From Streptomyces sedi (GTDB lineage Bacteria; Actinomycetota; Actinomycetes; Streptomycetales; Streptomycetaceae), in the NCBI RefSeq assembly GCF_006335015.1, contig NZ_VDGT01000026.1, forward strand, positions 30,235 to 94,234: a stretch of 64,000 nt of DNA, read 5' to 3'. Numbering within the stretch: the stretch's first letter is position 1; the number at the start of each line of letters is the position of its first letter. A model generated the notes under the pieces. The model was not told the origin of the DNA. It saw nothing but the letters and a program-made list of their open reading frames with translations, and did no database searches. Made by a program: the position numbers and the translations under genes. Shown here piece after piece: positions 15,852 through 23,939 of the stretch.

Positions 15852-16418
15852 ATGCAGAGGGAACGTGCTCGCCAACTGTCCACCGCGGAAGAGCGCCGCC
15901 AGACGGTGTTGCGCACCGCGCTGAGCGCCTTCGCGGCGCGCGGCTACTGGGGTACCACCACGACCGAGGTGGCCAGGGCCGCCGGCATCTCCCAGGCGTA
16001 TGTGTACCGGCTCTTCCCCAGCAAGGAGGCGCTGTTCGTCGCGGTCGTCGAGCACTGCTTCGTGCGGGTGCGGGCCAGTCTGGAGCGGGGTGTCGCCGAG
16101 GCCGAGGGGAGTGGTCCCGAGGTCGTGCTGTCCGTCATGGGGGACGCCTACTCCCGGCTGATCAGCGACAACGACCTGATGCTGATCCAGCTGCACGCCC
16201 AGGCCGCCGCCGTGTCGGAGCCGGCCGTGCGGGAGGCCGTGCGGCAGGGGTACGCCCGGCTTGTCGAGTACGTGCGTGGCGCGTCCGGTGGCGGCGAGGA
16301 GCAGGTGCAGGAGTTCTTCGCCCGCGGGATGCTGTGCCATCTGATCGTCTCCGCCGGGGCCGACACGGTCGACGCCCCGTGGACGCGCACGTTGTCGATG
16401 GGCATCAGGCACCACTGA
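15852..16418 (+). CDS. TetR-family repressor of the MFS / carotenoid oxygenase operon
   Basis: A 188-residue TetR repressor. The N-terminal helix-turn-helix covers ERRQTVLRTALSAFAARGYW to AGISQAYVYRLFPSKEALFVAV (about residues 12-55); the rest is the ligand-binding helical domain. I chose the ATG at 15852 because the helix-turn-helix starts right after it and a dyad operator ends one base before it. The longer upstream frame has no family similarity. There is no clear Shine-Dalgarno sequence, so the mRNA may be leaderless. It is followed by an efflux gene with a related operator at its start codon. Confidence 0.9.
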   Translation: MQRERARQLSTAEERRQTVLRTALSAFAARGYWGTTTTEVARAAGISQAYVYRLFPSKEALFVAVVEHCFVRVRASLERGVAEAEGSGPEVVLSVMGDAYSRLISDNDLMLIQLHAQAAAVSEPAVREAVRQGYARLVEYVRGASGGGEEQVQEFFARGMLCHLIVSAGADTVDAPWTRTLSMGIRHH

Positions 16419-16484
16419 GGGCCCCTCGTCTCCCGGCCTCGGCGGGGCGCTTCGCGCGGCCCGCCCTTCTTTTGCACCTTCGAG

Positions 16485-16502
16485 TGAGTGGTTAACCACA
16501 CA
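16485..16502. promoter_or_regulatory. TetR operator overlapping the MFS start codon
   Basis: TGAGTGGTTAACCACACA contains the perfect 12-base palindrome GTGGTTAACCAC and shares TGAGTGGTT with the site at 15833. It runs into the ATG at 16502, so repressor binding would block the start of transcription or a leaderless message. Confidence 0.75.
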
Positions 16503-18019
16503 TGGATGATTCGCAGCGGGTGGCCACCCGCCCGGGCGCCGCGCTCGCGGTCCTGGCGGGAGCGCAGTTCACCGTCATGCTCGCCACGTCGATCGTGAAC
16601 GTGGCCCTGCCGCAGATCCGCGCCGGCGTCGGGCTGTCCGACAGCGGGACGACCTGGGTGGTCAACGCCTACGGACTGGCGTTCGGCGTGCTGCTGTTGG
16701 CGGGCGGACGCGCCGCCGACCTGTGGGGCCGCCGCCGGGTCCTGCTGGTGGGCACGGCGGTGTTCGTCGTCTCGTCACTCGCTGCCGGGCTCGCCGCCTC
16801 GCCCGCCGCGCTGATCGCCGCGCGGGCGGCACAGGGGGTGGGGGCGGCCGTGATCGCGCCCTCCGCGCTGGCTCTGGTGATGAGCCTGTTCCCGCCCGGC
16901 CCCGCCCGGGGCAGGGCCCTGGGCGTGTGGGGCGCGGTCTCGGGAGCGGGGGCGGCGGCCGGGGTTCTGCTCGGCGGCGCCCTCACCGAGGTGTGGGGCT
17001 GGCCCTGGATCTTCCACGTCACCGCGGCGGGCGCGTTCCTGGTGCTGGTCGCCGTCGCCCTCCACATACCGCGGGTGCCCGCCGTGGACGCCGGGCGGTT
17101 CGACCTGGCCGGCACCCTCACCGTCACGCTCGCCCTCACCGCCGCCGTGTGGGGGCTGACCACCGCCCGCGTCTCGGGCTGGACGGACGCCCGCGTGCTC
17201 GGCGTCCTCGCCCTCACCGCCGTCCTCCTCGTGGCCTTCGCCCTCGTCGAGCGCCGCCACCGTGCTCCGCTCGTCCCGCCGAGGCTGTTCGCCGGGGGGC
17301 AGGTCGTGGCAGGCAACGTCCTCATGGCGCTGCTCGGCTCGGTGTGGATCGCGCTGTTCTTCTTCCTCCCCCTCTACCAGCAGCAGGTGCTCGGCTCCGG
17401 CCCGCTGGCCACAGGGCTTGGCCAACTCCCGCTCGCCGCCGCGAACATGCTCGGCTCCACGCTGTCCCCGCACGTGGCCAGGCGGGTCGGGGCCGGGGCG
17501 GCGGTGGCGGGCGCCCTGCTCGTCGAGGCGGGTGGGCTGCTGTGGCTGTCGCGGATCAGCCCCGACGGCGGCTACGTCGCCGACGTCCTCGGCCCCAGTG
17601 TGTTGATCGGCCTGGGGCTGGGCGCGGCGTTCGTCCAGCTGACCGCGCTGTCCGTCGGGGGCGCCCCGCCGGCGGACGCCGGAGTGGCAGGCGGCCTGGT
17701 GAACACGACCCGGCAGGTCGGCGGCGCGGTCGGCCTCGCCGTCCTGGCCACCCTCGCCGGCTCCCGCACCGCCGACGTGGCGACACACCTGCCGCGGGTG
17801 GAGGCGCTGACCGCCGGCTACCGCCTGGCGTTCGGCGTCTCGGCGGCGGTGATCGCCGGCGCGGCACTCCTGGCCCTCCTCTCCCTCCGGCGCACCGCGG
17901 CCCCCGACCGCCGAGCACACGACCGCGACCGCCGAGCACCTGCCCCCGACCGCCGAGCACACGACCGCGACCGCCGAGCACCGGCCCCCGACCACCCACC
18001 ACACACCGATGACCGCTGA
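16502..18019 (+). CDS. DHA2-type MFS drug exporter (14-span)
   Basis: A 505-residue proton-driven exporter of the major facilitator superfamily. The N-terminal half has LATSIVNVALPQI and the loop motif GGRAADLWGRRRV (motif A); motif C-like glycine-rich segments follow (GAVSGAGAAAGVLLGG). The span count and length suit the 14-helix DHA2 group. The last 45 residues are a hydrophilic tail of two copies of DRRAHDRDRRAPAP, encoded by a 42-base tandem repeat. No ribosome site precedes the ATG at 16502, which lies in the operator. It is probably controlled by the upstream TetR and co-transcribed with the carotenoid oxygenase 45 bases downstream. Substrate unknown. Confidence 0.9.
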   Translation: MDDSQRVATRPGAALAVLAGAQFTVMLATSIVNVALPQIRAGVGLSDSGTTWVVNAYGLAFGVLLLAGGRAADLWGRRRVLLVGTAVFVVSSLAAGLAASPAALIAARAAQGVGAAVIAPSALALVMSLFPPGPARGRALGVWGAVSGAGAAAGVLLGGALTEVWGWPWIFHVTAAGAFLVLVAVALHIPRVPAVDAGRFDLAGTLTVTLALTAAVWGLTTARVSGWTDARVLGVLALTAVLLVAFALVERRHRAPLVPPRLFAGGQVVAGNVLMALLGSVWIALFFFLPLYQQQVLGSGPLATGLGQLPLAAANMLGSTLSPHVARRVGAGAAVAGALLVEAGGLLWLSRISPDGGYVADVLGPSVLIGLGLGAAFVQLTALSVGGAPPADAGVAGGLVNTTRQVGGAVGLAVLATLAGSRTADVATHLPRVEALTAGYRLAFGVSAAVIAGAALLALLSLRRTAAPDRRAHDRDRRAPAPDRRAHDRDRRAPAPDHPPHTDDR

Positions 18020-18064
18020 CCGCATCCGCCCTGACCGCGTATCCGGAAACGAAAGGCATCCCTC

Positions 18065-19429
18065 ATGACCAGCAAGCCCTACCTGACCGGCCACTTCGAG
18101 CCCGCCGTCGACGAGATCTCCGCCACCGCGCTCTCCGTCGACGGCACCCTCCCGCCTGAGCTGACCGGCCGACTGGTCCGCAACGGCCACAACCCCAAGC
18201 CCGGCGTCACGCCGACCCACTGGTTCAAGGGCAGCGGCATGGTGCACGGCATCCGGCTGCGCGACGGGCGGGCCGAGTGGTACCGCAACCGTTGGGTCCG
18301 CACCCCCGCCCTCGACGGCGCCCCCTACATGACCGAGAACGGCCCCGACCTGACCGCCAGCACCGCGGGCACCCACATCGTCGAGCACGCGGGACGCCTC
18401 CTCGCGCTGTGCGAGGCGAACTTCCCCTTCGCGCTCACCCCCGACCTGGACACCGTCGGCGCCTACGACTTCGACGGCAAGCTGCGCGGCGCGATGACCG
18501 CCCACCCCAAGACCGACCCGGTCACCGGCGAGCTGCACTTCTTCGGCTCCTCGCCCTTCCCGCCGTATCTGCTCCACTACGTCGCCGACGCCCACGGCCA
18601 GGTCACCCACAGCGCCGAGGTTCCGGGCGCCACGGCCTCCCTCAAGCACGACTTCGCCCTCACCCAGCACCACGTGGTGTTCGTCGAGGGCACCGTCACC
18701 TTCGACGCCAACGAACACTCCGGCATCCCCTACGGCTGGGACGACCACCAGCCCGCCCGCATCGGCGTCATGCCCCGGGGCCGCGGCGGCGCCGCGCGCA
18801 TCCGCTGGTTCCCCGTCGAGCCCGGCAGCGCGCTGCACGTCGTCAACGCCTACGAGGACGCCCGGGGCCGCGTCGTCCTGGAGGCGCCCACCGTGGACCG
18901 CGAGGGCTTCCGCCTCTCCTGGAACTGGTGGGTCGGCGCGCCCGACCGGGGCGCCGAGCCCGTCGTCCGTTCCCTCACCCGCCGCTGGGTGGTCGACCTG
19001 GCGGCGGGCGCCGTCAGCGAGGAGACGGTGGACGACCTGGCGGTCGAGTTCCCGACCCTCAACGACGCGTTCGTCGGCACCGAGAACCGTTACCAGTACG
19101 CCGTCTCCTTCCCCGACGCGGGCGGTCGCGGCGGCTACGGCGTCGTCAAGTACGACCGGGCGACCGGCGCGCGGCTCATCCACGAGGCGGGAGACGCGCG
19201 GCTGCCCAGCGAGGCGGTCTTCGTCCCGGCCGCCGGCGCGACGGGGGAGGACGACGGCTACCTGCTCACCGTCGTCTCCGACCTGAAGCAGAACGCCTCC
19301 CAGCTGCTCGTCCTCGACGCCTCGGGGCTCGACCCGATAGCCACCGTCCACCTGCCGCGCCGGGTCACGGCCGGCATCCACGGCTCGTGGATCCCCGACA
19401 CCGCCCTGGAAGGCGGCGCCTCCGACTGA
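18065..19429 (+). CDS. Carotenoid cleavage oxygenase family protein
   Basis: A 454-residue non-heme iron dioxygenase of the RPE65 / carotenoid oxygenase family, which cleaves double bonds of carotenoids or, in some members, stilbenes and other phenylpropanoids. The four iron-binding histidines are visible: H147 (MTAHPKTD), H195 (SLKHDFALT), H258 (ALHVVNAYE) and H439 (AGIHGSWIP). The N-terminal RNGHNPKP and THWFKGSGMVHG blocks also fit. GAAAGG precedes the ATG. It sits in one operon behind a TetR-controlled exporter, with no carotenoid biosynthesis genes nearby, so the substrate is more likely an imported or plant-derived compound. That last point is inference. Confidence 0.92.
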   Translation: MTSKPYLTGHFEPAVDEISATALSVDGTLPPELTGRLVRNGHNPKPGVTPTHWFKGSGMVHGIRLRDGRAEWYRNRWVRTPALDGAPYMTENGPDLTASTAGTHIVEHAGRLLALCEANFPFALTPDLDTVGAYDFDGKLRGAMTAHPKTDPVTGELHFFGSSPFPPYLLHYVADAHGQVTHSAEVPGATASLKHDFALTQHHVVFVEGTVTFDANEHSGIPYGWDDHQPARIGVMPRGRGGAARIRWFPVEPGSALHVVNAYEDARGRVVLEAPTVDREGFRLSWNWWVGAPDRGAEPVVRSLTRRWVVDLAAGAVSEETVDDLAVEFPTLNDAFVGTENRYQYAVSFPDAGGRGGYGVVKYDRATGARLIHEAGDARLPSEAVFVPAAGATGEDDGYLLTVVSDLKQNASQLLVLDASGLDPIATVHLPRRVTAGIHGSWIPDTALEGGASD

Positions 19430-19439
19430 ACCCGCGAAC

Positions 19440-19482
19440 GCCGAACGGGGGCCGTCCCGGCAGGGGGCGTCCCCCGTTCGGC
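19440..19482. terminator. Terminator hairpin, 12-bp perfect stem
   Basis: GCCGAACGGGGG (19440-19451) pairs with CCCCCGTTCGGC (19471-19482) across a 19-base loop, ten bases after the carotenoid oxygenase stop. The SDR gene converges from the right, so it may serve both. Confidence 0.85.
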
Positions 19483-19555
19483 GCGGGGCGCACCGCCCGA
19501 CCGGCCGGCGGGTGACCGGCCCCGGCCGGGGCCGGCCCCTGTCGTCGGCGTCGCG

Positions 19556-20344
19556 TCAGACCGTCTTGACGGAGCCGCCGTCGATCAGCAGGTCCGAGCC
19601 GGACATGCTGGCCGCCAGCGGCGAGGCGAGGTAGGCGACGGCCGTGGCGACCTCGGACGGTTCCAGCAGGCGGCCGGTCGTCATGCCCGACATGGCCGGG
19701 AGCCGCGCCAGCAGCTGCTCCTGGCTCACCCCCATGGAGCGGGCCAGCTCCCCGCCGTAGCCCTCGGGGCTGTCCAGCAGCGCGGTGCGTACCGCGCCCG
19801 GCGAGATGGTGTTGACGCGCAGGCCCTGCGGTCCGAACTCCTCCGCCAGCGCCTTGCCGAAGGCGGTCAGCGCGGCCTTCGCCGTGGTGTAGGGGACGGG
19901 GCCCGCGTGGGGCATCCGGGCGCTGTTGGAGGAGACGTTGACCAGCGCCCCGCAGCGGCGCAGCAGGCTGGGCAGCGCCGCCCGGCTGGTCCGCACGGCG
20001 GCCAGGAAGTTCAGGTCGAAGGACCGCTGCCACTGCTGGTCGGTGAAGGAGAGGAAGCCGCCGGTCTGGCCCCCTCCGCTGTCGCCGCCGCCGACGTTGT
20101 TGACGAGCAGGTCGAGGTCGCCGAGTTCGGTGGTGGCGCGGTCGACGAGCTGGGCGGGGGCGCCGGGGTCCACCAGGTCCAACGGTATGGCCAGGGCGCC
20201 GGTCTCCTTCAGCTCCGGGGTGATGGTGCGGGCGGCAGCCGCCACGCGCACGCCTTCGGCGGTGAGTGCTCGGACGATGGCCAGTCCGATGCCGCGGCTC
20301 GCGCCGGTGACCACGGCGGCGGTGTTCGTCAGCCGCAGATCCAT
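19556..20344 (-). CDS. Short-chain dehydrogenase/reductase (SDR)
   Basis: A 262-residue NAD(P)-dependent oxidoreductase of the classical SDR family. The cofactor motif TGASRGIG is at 13-20, NNVGG at 82-86, catalytic S139, Y152 and K156 (YTTAK), and the C-terminal DGGSVKTV end is typical. I start it at the ATG at 20344 (MDLRLTNTAAVV) behind AGGAGTG; the longer open frame upstream runs through the operator region. It is divergent from a TetR gene (20476) with a strong dyad between them, so it is probably that regulator's target. Substrate unknown. Confidence 0.9.
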   Translation of the reverse strand: MDLRLTNTAAVVTGASRGIGLAIVRALTAEGVRVAAAARTITPELKETGALAIPLDLVDPGAPAQLVDRATTELGDLDLLVNNVGGGDSGGGQTGGFLSFTDQQWQRSFDLNFLAAVRTSRAALPSLLRRCGALVNVSSNSARMPHAGPVPYTTAKAALTAFGKALAEEFGPQGLRVNTISPGAVRTALLDSPEGYGGELARSMGVSQEQLLARLPAMSGMTTGRLLEPSEVATAVAYLASPLAASMSGSDLLIDGGSVKTV

Positions 20345-20373
20345 GGGGGCACTCCTGTCGTGACGAAGAACTA

Positions 20374-20390
20374 GTCGCGACTTTCGCGAC
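20374..20390. promoter_or_regulatory. Operator dyad GTCGCGA-ctt-TCGCGAC
   Basis: A perfect seven-base inverted repeat with a three-base centre lies between the divergent SDR and TetR genes. A further half-like element, AGTCGCGTCAC, follows at about 20405-20415. It is the likely binding site of the adjacent TetR. Confidence 0.75.
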
Positions 20391-20475
20391 GCCTTAAATG
20401 TAGTAGTCGCGTCACAGTGTTGCAAGTTCTCCGTGAGATGCGTCCCGATGTAGTGTGTGCCCCATGGAGGGGCCC

Positions 20476-21066
20476 ATGGAGACGAGGAGGCGCCCGCTGC
20501 GCGCCGACGCGGAGCGGACGGTGCGGACGATCCTGGAGGCCGCCGAACGCACGCTGGCCGCCGACCCGGCGGCGACCATGGAGCAGGTCGCGGCGGCGGC
20601 CGGGGTGGCCCGCACCACCGTGCACCGGCGCTTCGCCACCCGCGAGGCGCTGGTCGAGGCGCTGGCGGCCTGGGCGACCGAGCAGTTCCACCAGGCGGTG
20701 GAGTCGGCCCGCCCGCTCACCTCCCCGCCGTTGGTCGCTCTGCACCAGGTGACCGTCAACGTCCTCCAGGTGAAGATCGGCTGGAGCTTCGCGATGAGCC
20801 GCACCGCTCCGTCCGACCCCGAGACGGCGCGGGTCCATGTCGACGTCCTGGCCCGGTGCGACGAGCTCTTCCGCCGCACGCGGGAGGCCGGCCTGCTGGC
20901 CCCGGACGCCGACCTGGAGTGGACCCGCCGGGTCTACTACGCCCTGATCCACGAGGCGGCCGAAGAGGGGCGCGAGGCCGTCGACACCGGCGACCTCGGC
21001 GCCATCGACCAGCTGGCGGCACGTGTGGTGGACACCCTGCTCCACGGGGTCGGGGCACCCGGTTAG
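20476..21066 (+). CDS. TetR-family regulator, divergent from SDR gene
   Basis: A TetR repressor of 196 residues from the ATG at 20476 (METRRRPLRADAERT), which has GGAGGGG just upstream; ATGs at 20455 and 20464 would add a few residues. The helix-turn-helix covers TVRTILEAAERTLA to AGVARTTVHRRFATREALVEAL, with the TMEQVAAAAGVARTT core. The C-terminal domain is helical with no family-specific motif recognised. The shared intergenic dyad suggests it represses itself and the SDR gene. The 303 bases after it (21067-21369) hold no gene I can support; a 14-base tandem duplication (GCGTCACCTGCGGT twice) spans 21353-21380. Confidence 0.88.
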   Translation: METRRRPLRADAERTVRTILEAAERTLAADPAATMEQVAAAAGVARTTVHRRFATREALVEALAAWATEQFHQAVESARPLTSPPLVALHQVTVNVLQVKIGWSFAMSRTAPSDPETARVHVDVLARCDELFRRTREAGLLAPDADLEWTRRVYYALIHEAAEEGREAVDTGDLGAIDQLAARVVDTLLHGVGAPG

Positions 21067-21369
21067 ACCGTGACGCGCGGGCCGTTCGTGGCCGCGCCCG
21101 TCCGTTCCCGACGCCGGCTCGGTGAGGGCCGCCGCTCGGGCCGGGCTCCGTTCCGCCACCACCCCGCCCACCGGCGGAGGCGCGCCACCCGGAGCGCGTG
21201 GCGCCCCCTCGCGGCCCGGGTCTGACCCTCTCGGTGCACCGCGGCCCGCCACCGCCGCCGAGAGGAACGTGACCCGGGCCGTCGAGGCGCCGGCTCGCCG
21301 CGCCCGCCCCCGTGCGGCGCGGCTGCCGAGACATGGGCGCCGTGGGTCCGGCGCGTCACCTGCGGTGCG

Positions 21370-22395
21370 TCACCTGCGGTAGTGCTGAGCCACCGCCCTG
21401 AAGGCGGCCTTGGGCTCCCACTCCATGTCGGGGTAGGTCTCTCCCCGGCGCCCTTCGAGGAGCTTGACGATGCCCAGGCCGGCGCGGTCCAGGTCGTCCC
21501 TGGGGTCGCCGTCGGGGCGGTGCGGATAGCCCGGCAGGGAGAACAGGAACACGAACGCGCTGTCCACGCCCTCCGTTTCGAAGATCTCCAGCAGTTCGCT
21601 CAGATACGCGGCCTGGCCTTCCTCGTCGCGCTCGTACACGCCGTTCAGCCGCACCGGGGCCCTGGTCTCGGGGTCGTGCTCGACCACTTCCAGCACCCGC
21701 CCGCCGCGGTCGCCGGCGCCGCGGTAGGCGGCGGTGCCGAAGCCGGTGATCGCGAGCGGCTTGGAGCCCTGGGCCAGGGTGCGCACCGCCTCCCGGAAGC
21801 GGTCGGCGACCTCGGCGGAGCGCAGCAGCTCGAACGTCACCATGTCGAAGAGGTCCCAGTCGACGTGCTCGAACTGGATGGCCGCGTAGGTGAGCCTGCC
21901 CTGGAAACGCTCGCGGATCCTGGCCGCCGCCTCGCTGAGGAACGCGTTGATGCGCACGCCGAGTTCGCCGATCGCCTCGGCTCGCCGCTCGGGCTGGCTC
22001 AGCAGATGCCCGACCCGTTCCTCGGGGCTGTCGCCGGTCAGGAAGCCGTGGTTCATCACGCTCAGCTCGACCCCGGCGACGAACACGACGGTGGCCCCCT
22101 GCCGCCGCAGCCGTTCCGCCCGCTCGGCGCAGTCGCGGAAGAGCGCGAGGATCTCCTCGGGCTTCAGCTCCAGCGGATAGGGCGAGAACCAGACCTCCAG
22201 GCCGAGTTCGGCGGCAGCCCCGGCGGCCATCTCCAGGCGGGAGGGGTCGCCACCGATGATCTGGACGGCGTCGCAGTGCAGGTCGTCGCGGATGATGGCG
22301 AGTTCGCGCCGGACCACGGCGGGGTCGAAGTGCTCACGGGACGTCTGCCCGTGCACGACGAATCCGGTGTCGTAGGTCATTCCTCTTGCGCGCAT
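21370..22395 (-). CDS. TIM-barrel glycosidase-like protein (often labelled abortive-infection protein)
   Basis: A 341-residue soluble protein with features of a TIM-barrel glycoside-hydrolase-like fold: MTYDTGF at the N-terminus, LELKPEEILALF, VFVAGVELSVMNHG mid-protein, LAITGFGTAAYRGAGDRGG and VDSAFVFLFSLPGYPHRP-DPRDDLD near the end. Actinomycete homologues are, as I recall, carried in databases as abortive infection proteins or as hypothetical glycosidases; I see nothing that proves a phage role. The ATG at 22395 has GGAGAGG upstream. It is divergent from a TetR gene (22555) with a dyad between, the probable local regulator. The catalytic acids cannot be assigned with certainty. Confidence 0.7.
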   Translation of the reverse strand: MRARGMTYDTGFVVHGQTSREHFDPAVVRRELAIIRDDLHCDAVQIIGGDPSRLEMAAGAAAELGLEVWFSPYPLELKPEEILALFRDCAERAERLRRQGATVVFVAGVELSVMNHGFLTGDSPEERVGHLLSQPERRAEAIGELGVRINAFLSEAAARIRERFQGRLTYAAIQFEHVDWDLFDMVTFELLRSAEVADRFREAVRTLAQGSKPLAITGFGTAAYRGAGDRGGRVLEVVEHDPETRAPVRLNGVYERDEEGQAAYLSELLEIFETEGVDSAFVFLFSLPGYPHRPDGDPRDDLDRAGLGIVKLLEGRRGETYPDMEWEPKAAFRAVAQHYRR

Positions 22396-22497
22396 GGTGA
22401 CGCCTCTCCGTCGGTCGCGGGTCGGTCGCGGTCGATCCCTGTGGGGGAACGGTCGTTCTCGGACGGGGACGAGGCTGACAGGAAAAATGCGCGCACG

Positions 22498-22521
22498 CAA
22501 GTTTACGTGCGCGTAACTTTG
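22498..22521. promoter_or_regulatory. Imperfect dyad in the TIM-barrel/TetR divergent region
   Basis: CAAGTTTACG-tgcg-CGTAACTTTG has eight of ten pairs matching, with a perfect TTACG/CGTAA centre. It lies between the divergent genes and is the likely operator of the TetR at 22555. Confidence 0.6.
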
Positions 22522-22554
22522 CGCGGGCGTAGCTTCGTGTGGAACGCTGACACC

Positions 22555-23214
22555 GTGACGTCACCACCGCCGGGGCTGCGGGAGCGCAAGAAGCGGGCCA
22601 CGCGCGAGGCGCTGCGCGAAGCCGCCCTGCGCCTGGCCGTGGAGCACGGACCGGACCGGGTGCGGGTCGAGGACATCGCCGAAGCGGCCGGGGTGTCGCC
22701 GCGCACCTACAACAACTACTTCGCCAGCCGCGAGCAGGCGATCGTCTCCGCCGTGACCGCGGACCGGGAGGCCGGCATCGCGGCGGCGGTCGCGGCGCGG
22801 GGCGCGGGAGTGCGGCTGGCGGACGCCGTCACCGAGGCGGTGGTCGAGCAGTACACCCACACCGGCGAGCGCGCGCAGCGGGCGCTGCTGCTGATCACCG
22901 CCCGCACCGCGCTGCGCGACGCCTTCCTCGACGCCACCGCCGACATCGAGCCACCCCTCACCGAGGTGATCGCCGATCGCCTGCGCGACGCCGCCGGGGC
23001 GCACACCGCCCGCGTGCTCGCGGCAAGCGCCGCCGCGGCGGTGCGCGTCGCGCTGGAGGGCTGGCTCCGGCCGCCCGAAGGCGCGGAGGCCGCCGGCGGG
23101 TTGGGCGCCGGCGGGCTGGTCGTGACCTCGGGCTCGCTGCCCGACCAGCTCCGCGAGGCGCTGGCCCCCCTCGCACCCGCGTTCGACGCGGCCGAGCGGC
23201 GCACCCGGCGGTGA
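22555..23214 (+). CDS. TetR-family regulator
   Basis: A 219-residue TetR regulator starting at the GTG at 22555. The helix-turn-helix is RERKKRATREALREAALRLA to AGVSPRTYNNYFASREQAIVSAV, and the SPRTYNNYF recognition helix recalls actinomycete TetR proteins of this type. The C-terminal part is alanine-rich helices. No ribosome site is apparent before the GTG. It is divergent from the TIM-barrel gene, with a dyad 34 bases upstream of the start. Confidence 0.9.
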   Translation: MTSPPPGLRERKKRATREALREAALRLAVEHGPDRVRVEDIAEAAGVSPRTYNNYFASREQAIVSAVTADREAGIAAAVAARGAGVRLADAVTEAVVEQYTHTGERAQRALLLITARTALRDAFLDATADIEPPLTEVIADRLRDAAGAHTARVLAASAAAAVRVALEGWLRPPEGAEAAGGLGAGGLVVTSGSLPDQLREALAPLAPAFDAAERRTRR

Positions 23215-23295
23215 GGGCCGGGGGGCGCCGGACGGCCGGTCGGCGACGGCGACGGCGATGCTGACGGCGACTCATGCGGAGAGTGGTGGGAGAAC

Positions 23296-23832
23296 GTGCG
23301 ACAGAAGTACTCGCCTATACCGGAGTTGAACCTTCTCAGGGAGTTCGAGGAAGGACTCGGGCCGGTCTTCTACTCGGACGGTTTCGAGCTGAGTGAGTTC
23401 GGCGCGGACGCCGGTCTCCACACATGGTCGGACGACCCCGAGTTCGTCGGTCGTTTTCTCCCCTTCGCGCTGGCCAACGGTTCCGGTTCCTGCTACGCCC
23501 TGTGGCGGTGCGACGAGCGGGCCGAACTCGCCTCGCTCCCCGTCGTCTTCGTCGGCGACGAGGGCGAGCTGTATGTGATCGCACGTTGCCTGACGGAACT
23601 GTTCCAGCTGCTCGCCCTCGACAGCGAGCCGATATCCGACGTCGGATTCGTCGGCGCGGAGCGCGACATCGAGGAGCACAGCGAGGGCCACGAGGAGTTC
23701 GTCGACTGGCTGCGGCGAACCTTCGGACTGGGCCCGCCGGAGGACGTCGACGCGCTCTGGGCCGAACGCGAGGCGCTCGACGACCGGTTCAGGGCGTGGG
23801 CGGGGAACTTCGTCGCGTTGCCGGAGCGTTGA
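23296..23832 (+). CDS. SMI1/KNR4 (SUKH)-like protein
   Basis: A 178-residue acidic protein. The block FLPFALANGSGSCYALW, then LPVVFVGDEGELYVIA and LTELFQLLA follows the SUKH pattern (FLPFA-dGsG, PVV, a late helix). In bacteria this superfamily is dominated by immunity proteins of toxin systems. It starts at a GTG behind GGGAGAA. No toxin gene is next to it, so it may be an orphan immunity or housekeeping SUKH gene. The assignment is by pattern and is moderate. Confidence 0.6.
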   Translation: MRQKYSPIPELNLLREFEEGLGPVFYSDGFELSEFGADAGLHTWSDDPEFVGRFLPFALANGSGSCYALWRCDERAELASLPVVFVGDEGELYVIARCLTELFQLLALDSEPISDVGFVGAERDIEEHSEGHEEFVDWLRRTFGLGPPEDVDALWAEREALDDRFRAWAGNFVALPER

Positions 23833-23939
23833 GGGAAGCGCTTCCGCAAGACGGGCGTCCCCACGGCGTCGCTCCGGGGCGCCGGTCTGCCGGACGGATT
23901 GTCAGTGGCGACTGCGAGACTCACGTCCGGGAGGTAGTC

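Noticed and set aside
16775..19381. An 868-codon open frame on the minus strand over the MFS and carotenoid oxygenase genes
   Set aside because: It is the antisense shadow of two well-supported plus-strand genes; its translation is rich in Gly, Arg and Ala with no motifs.
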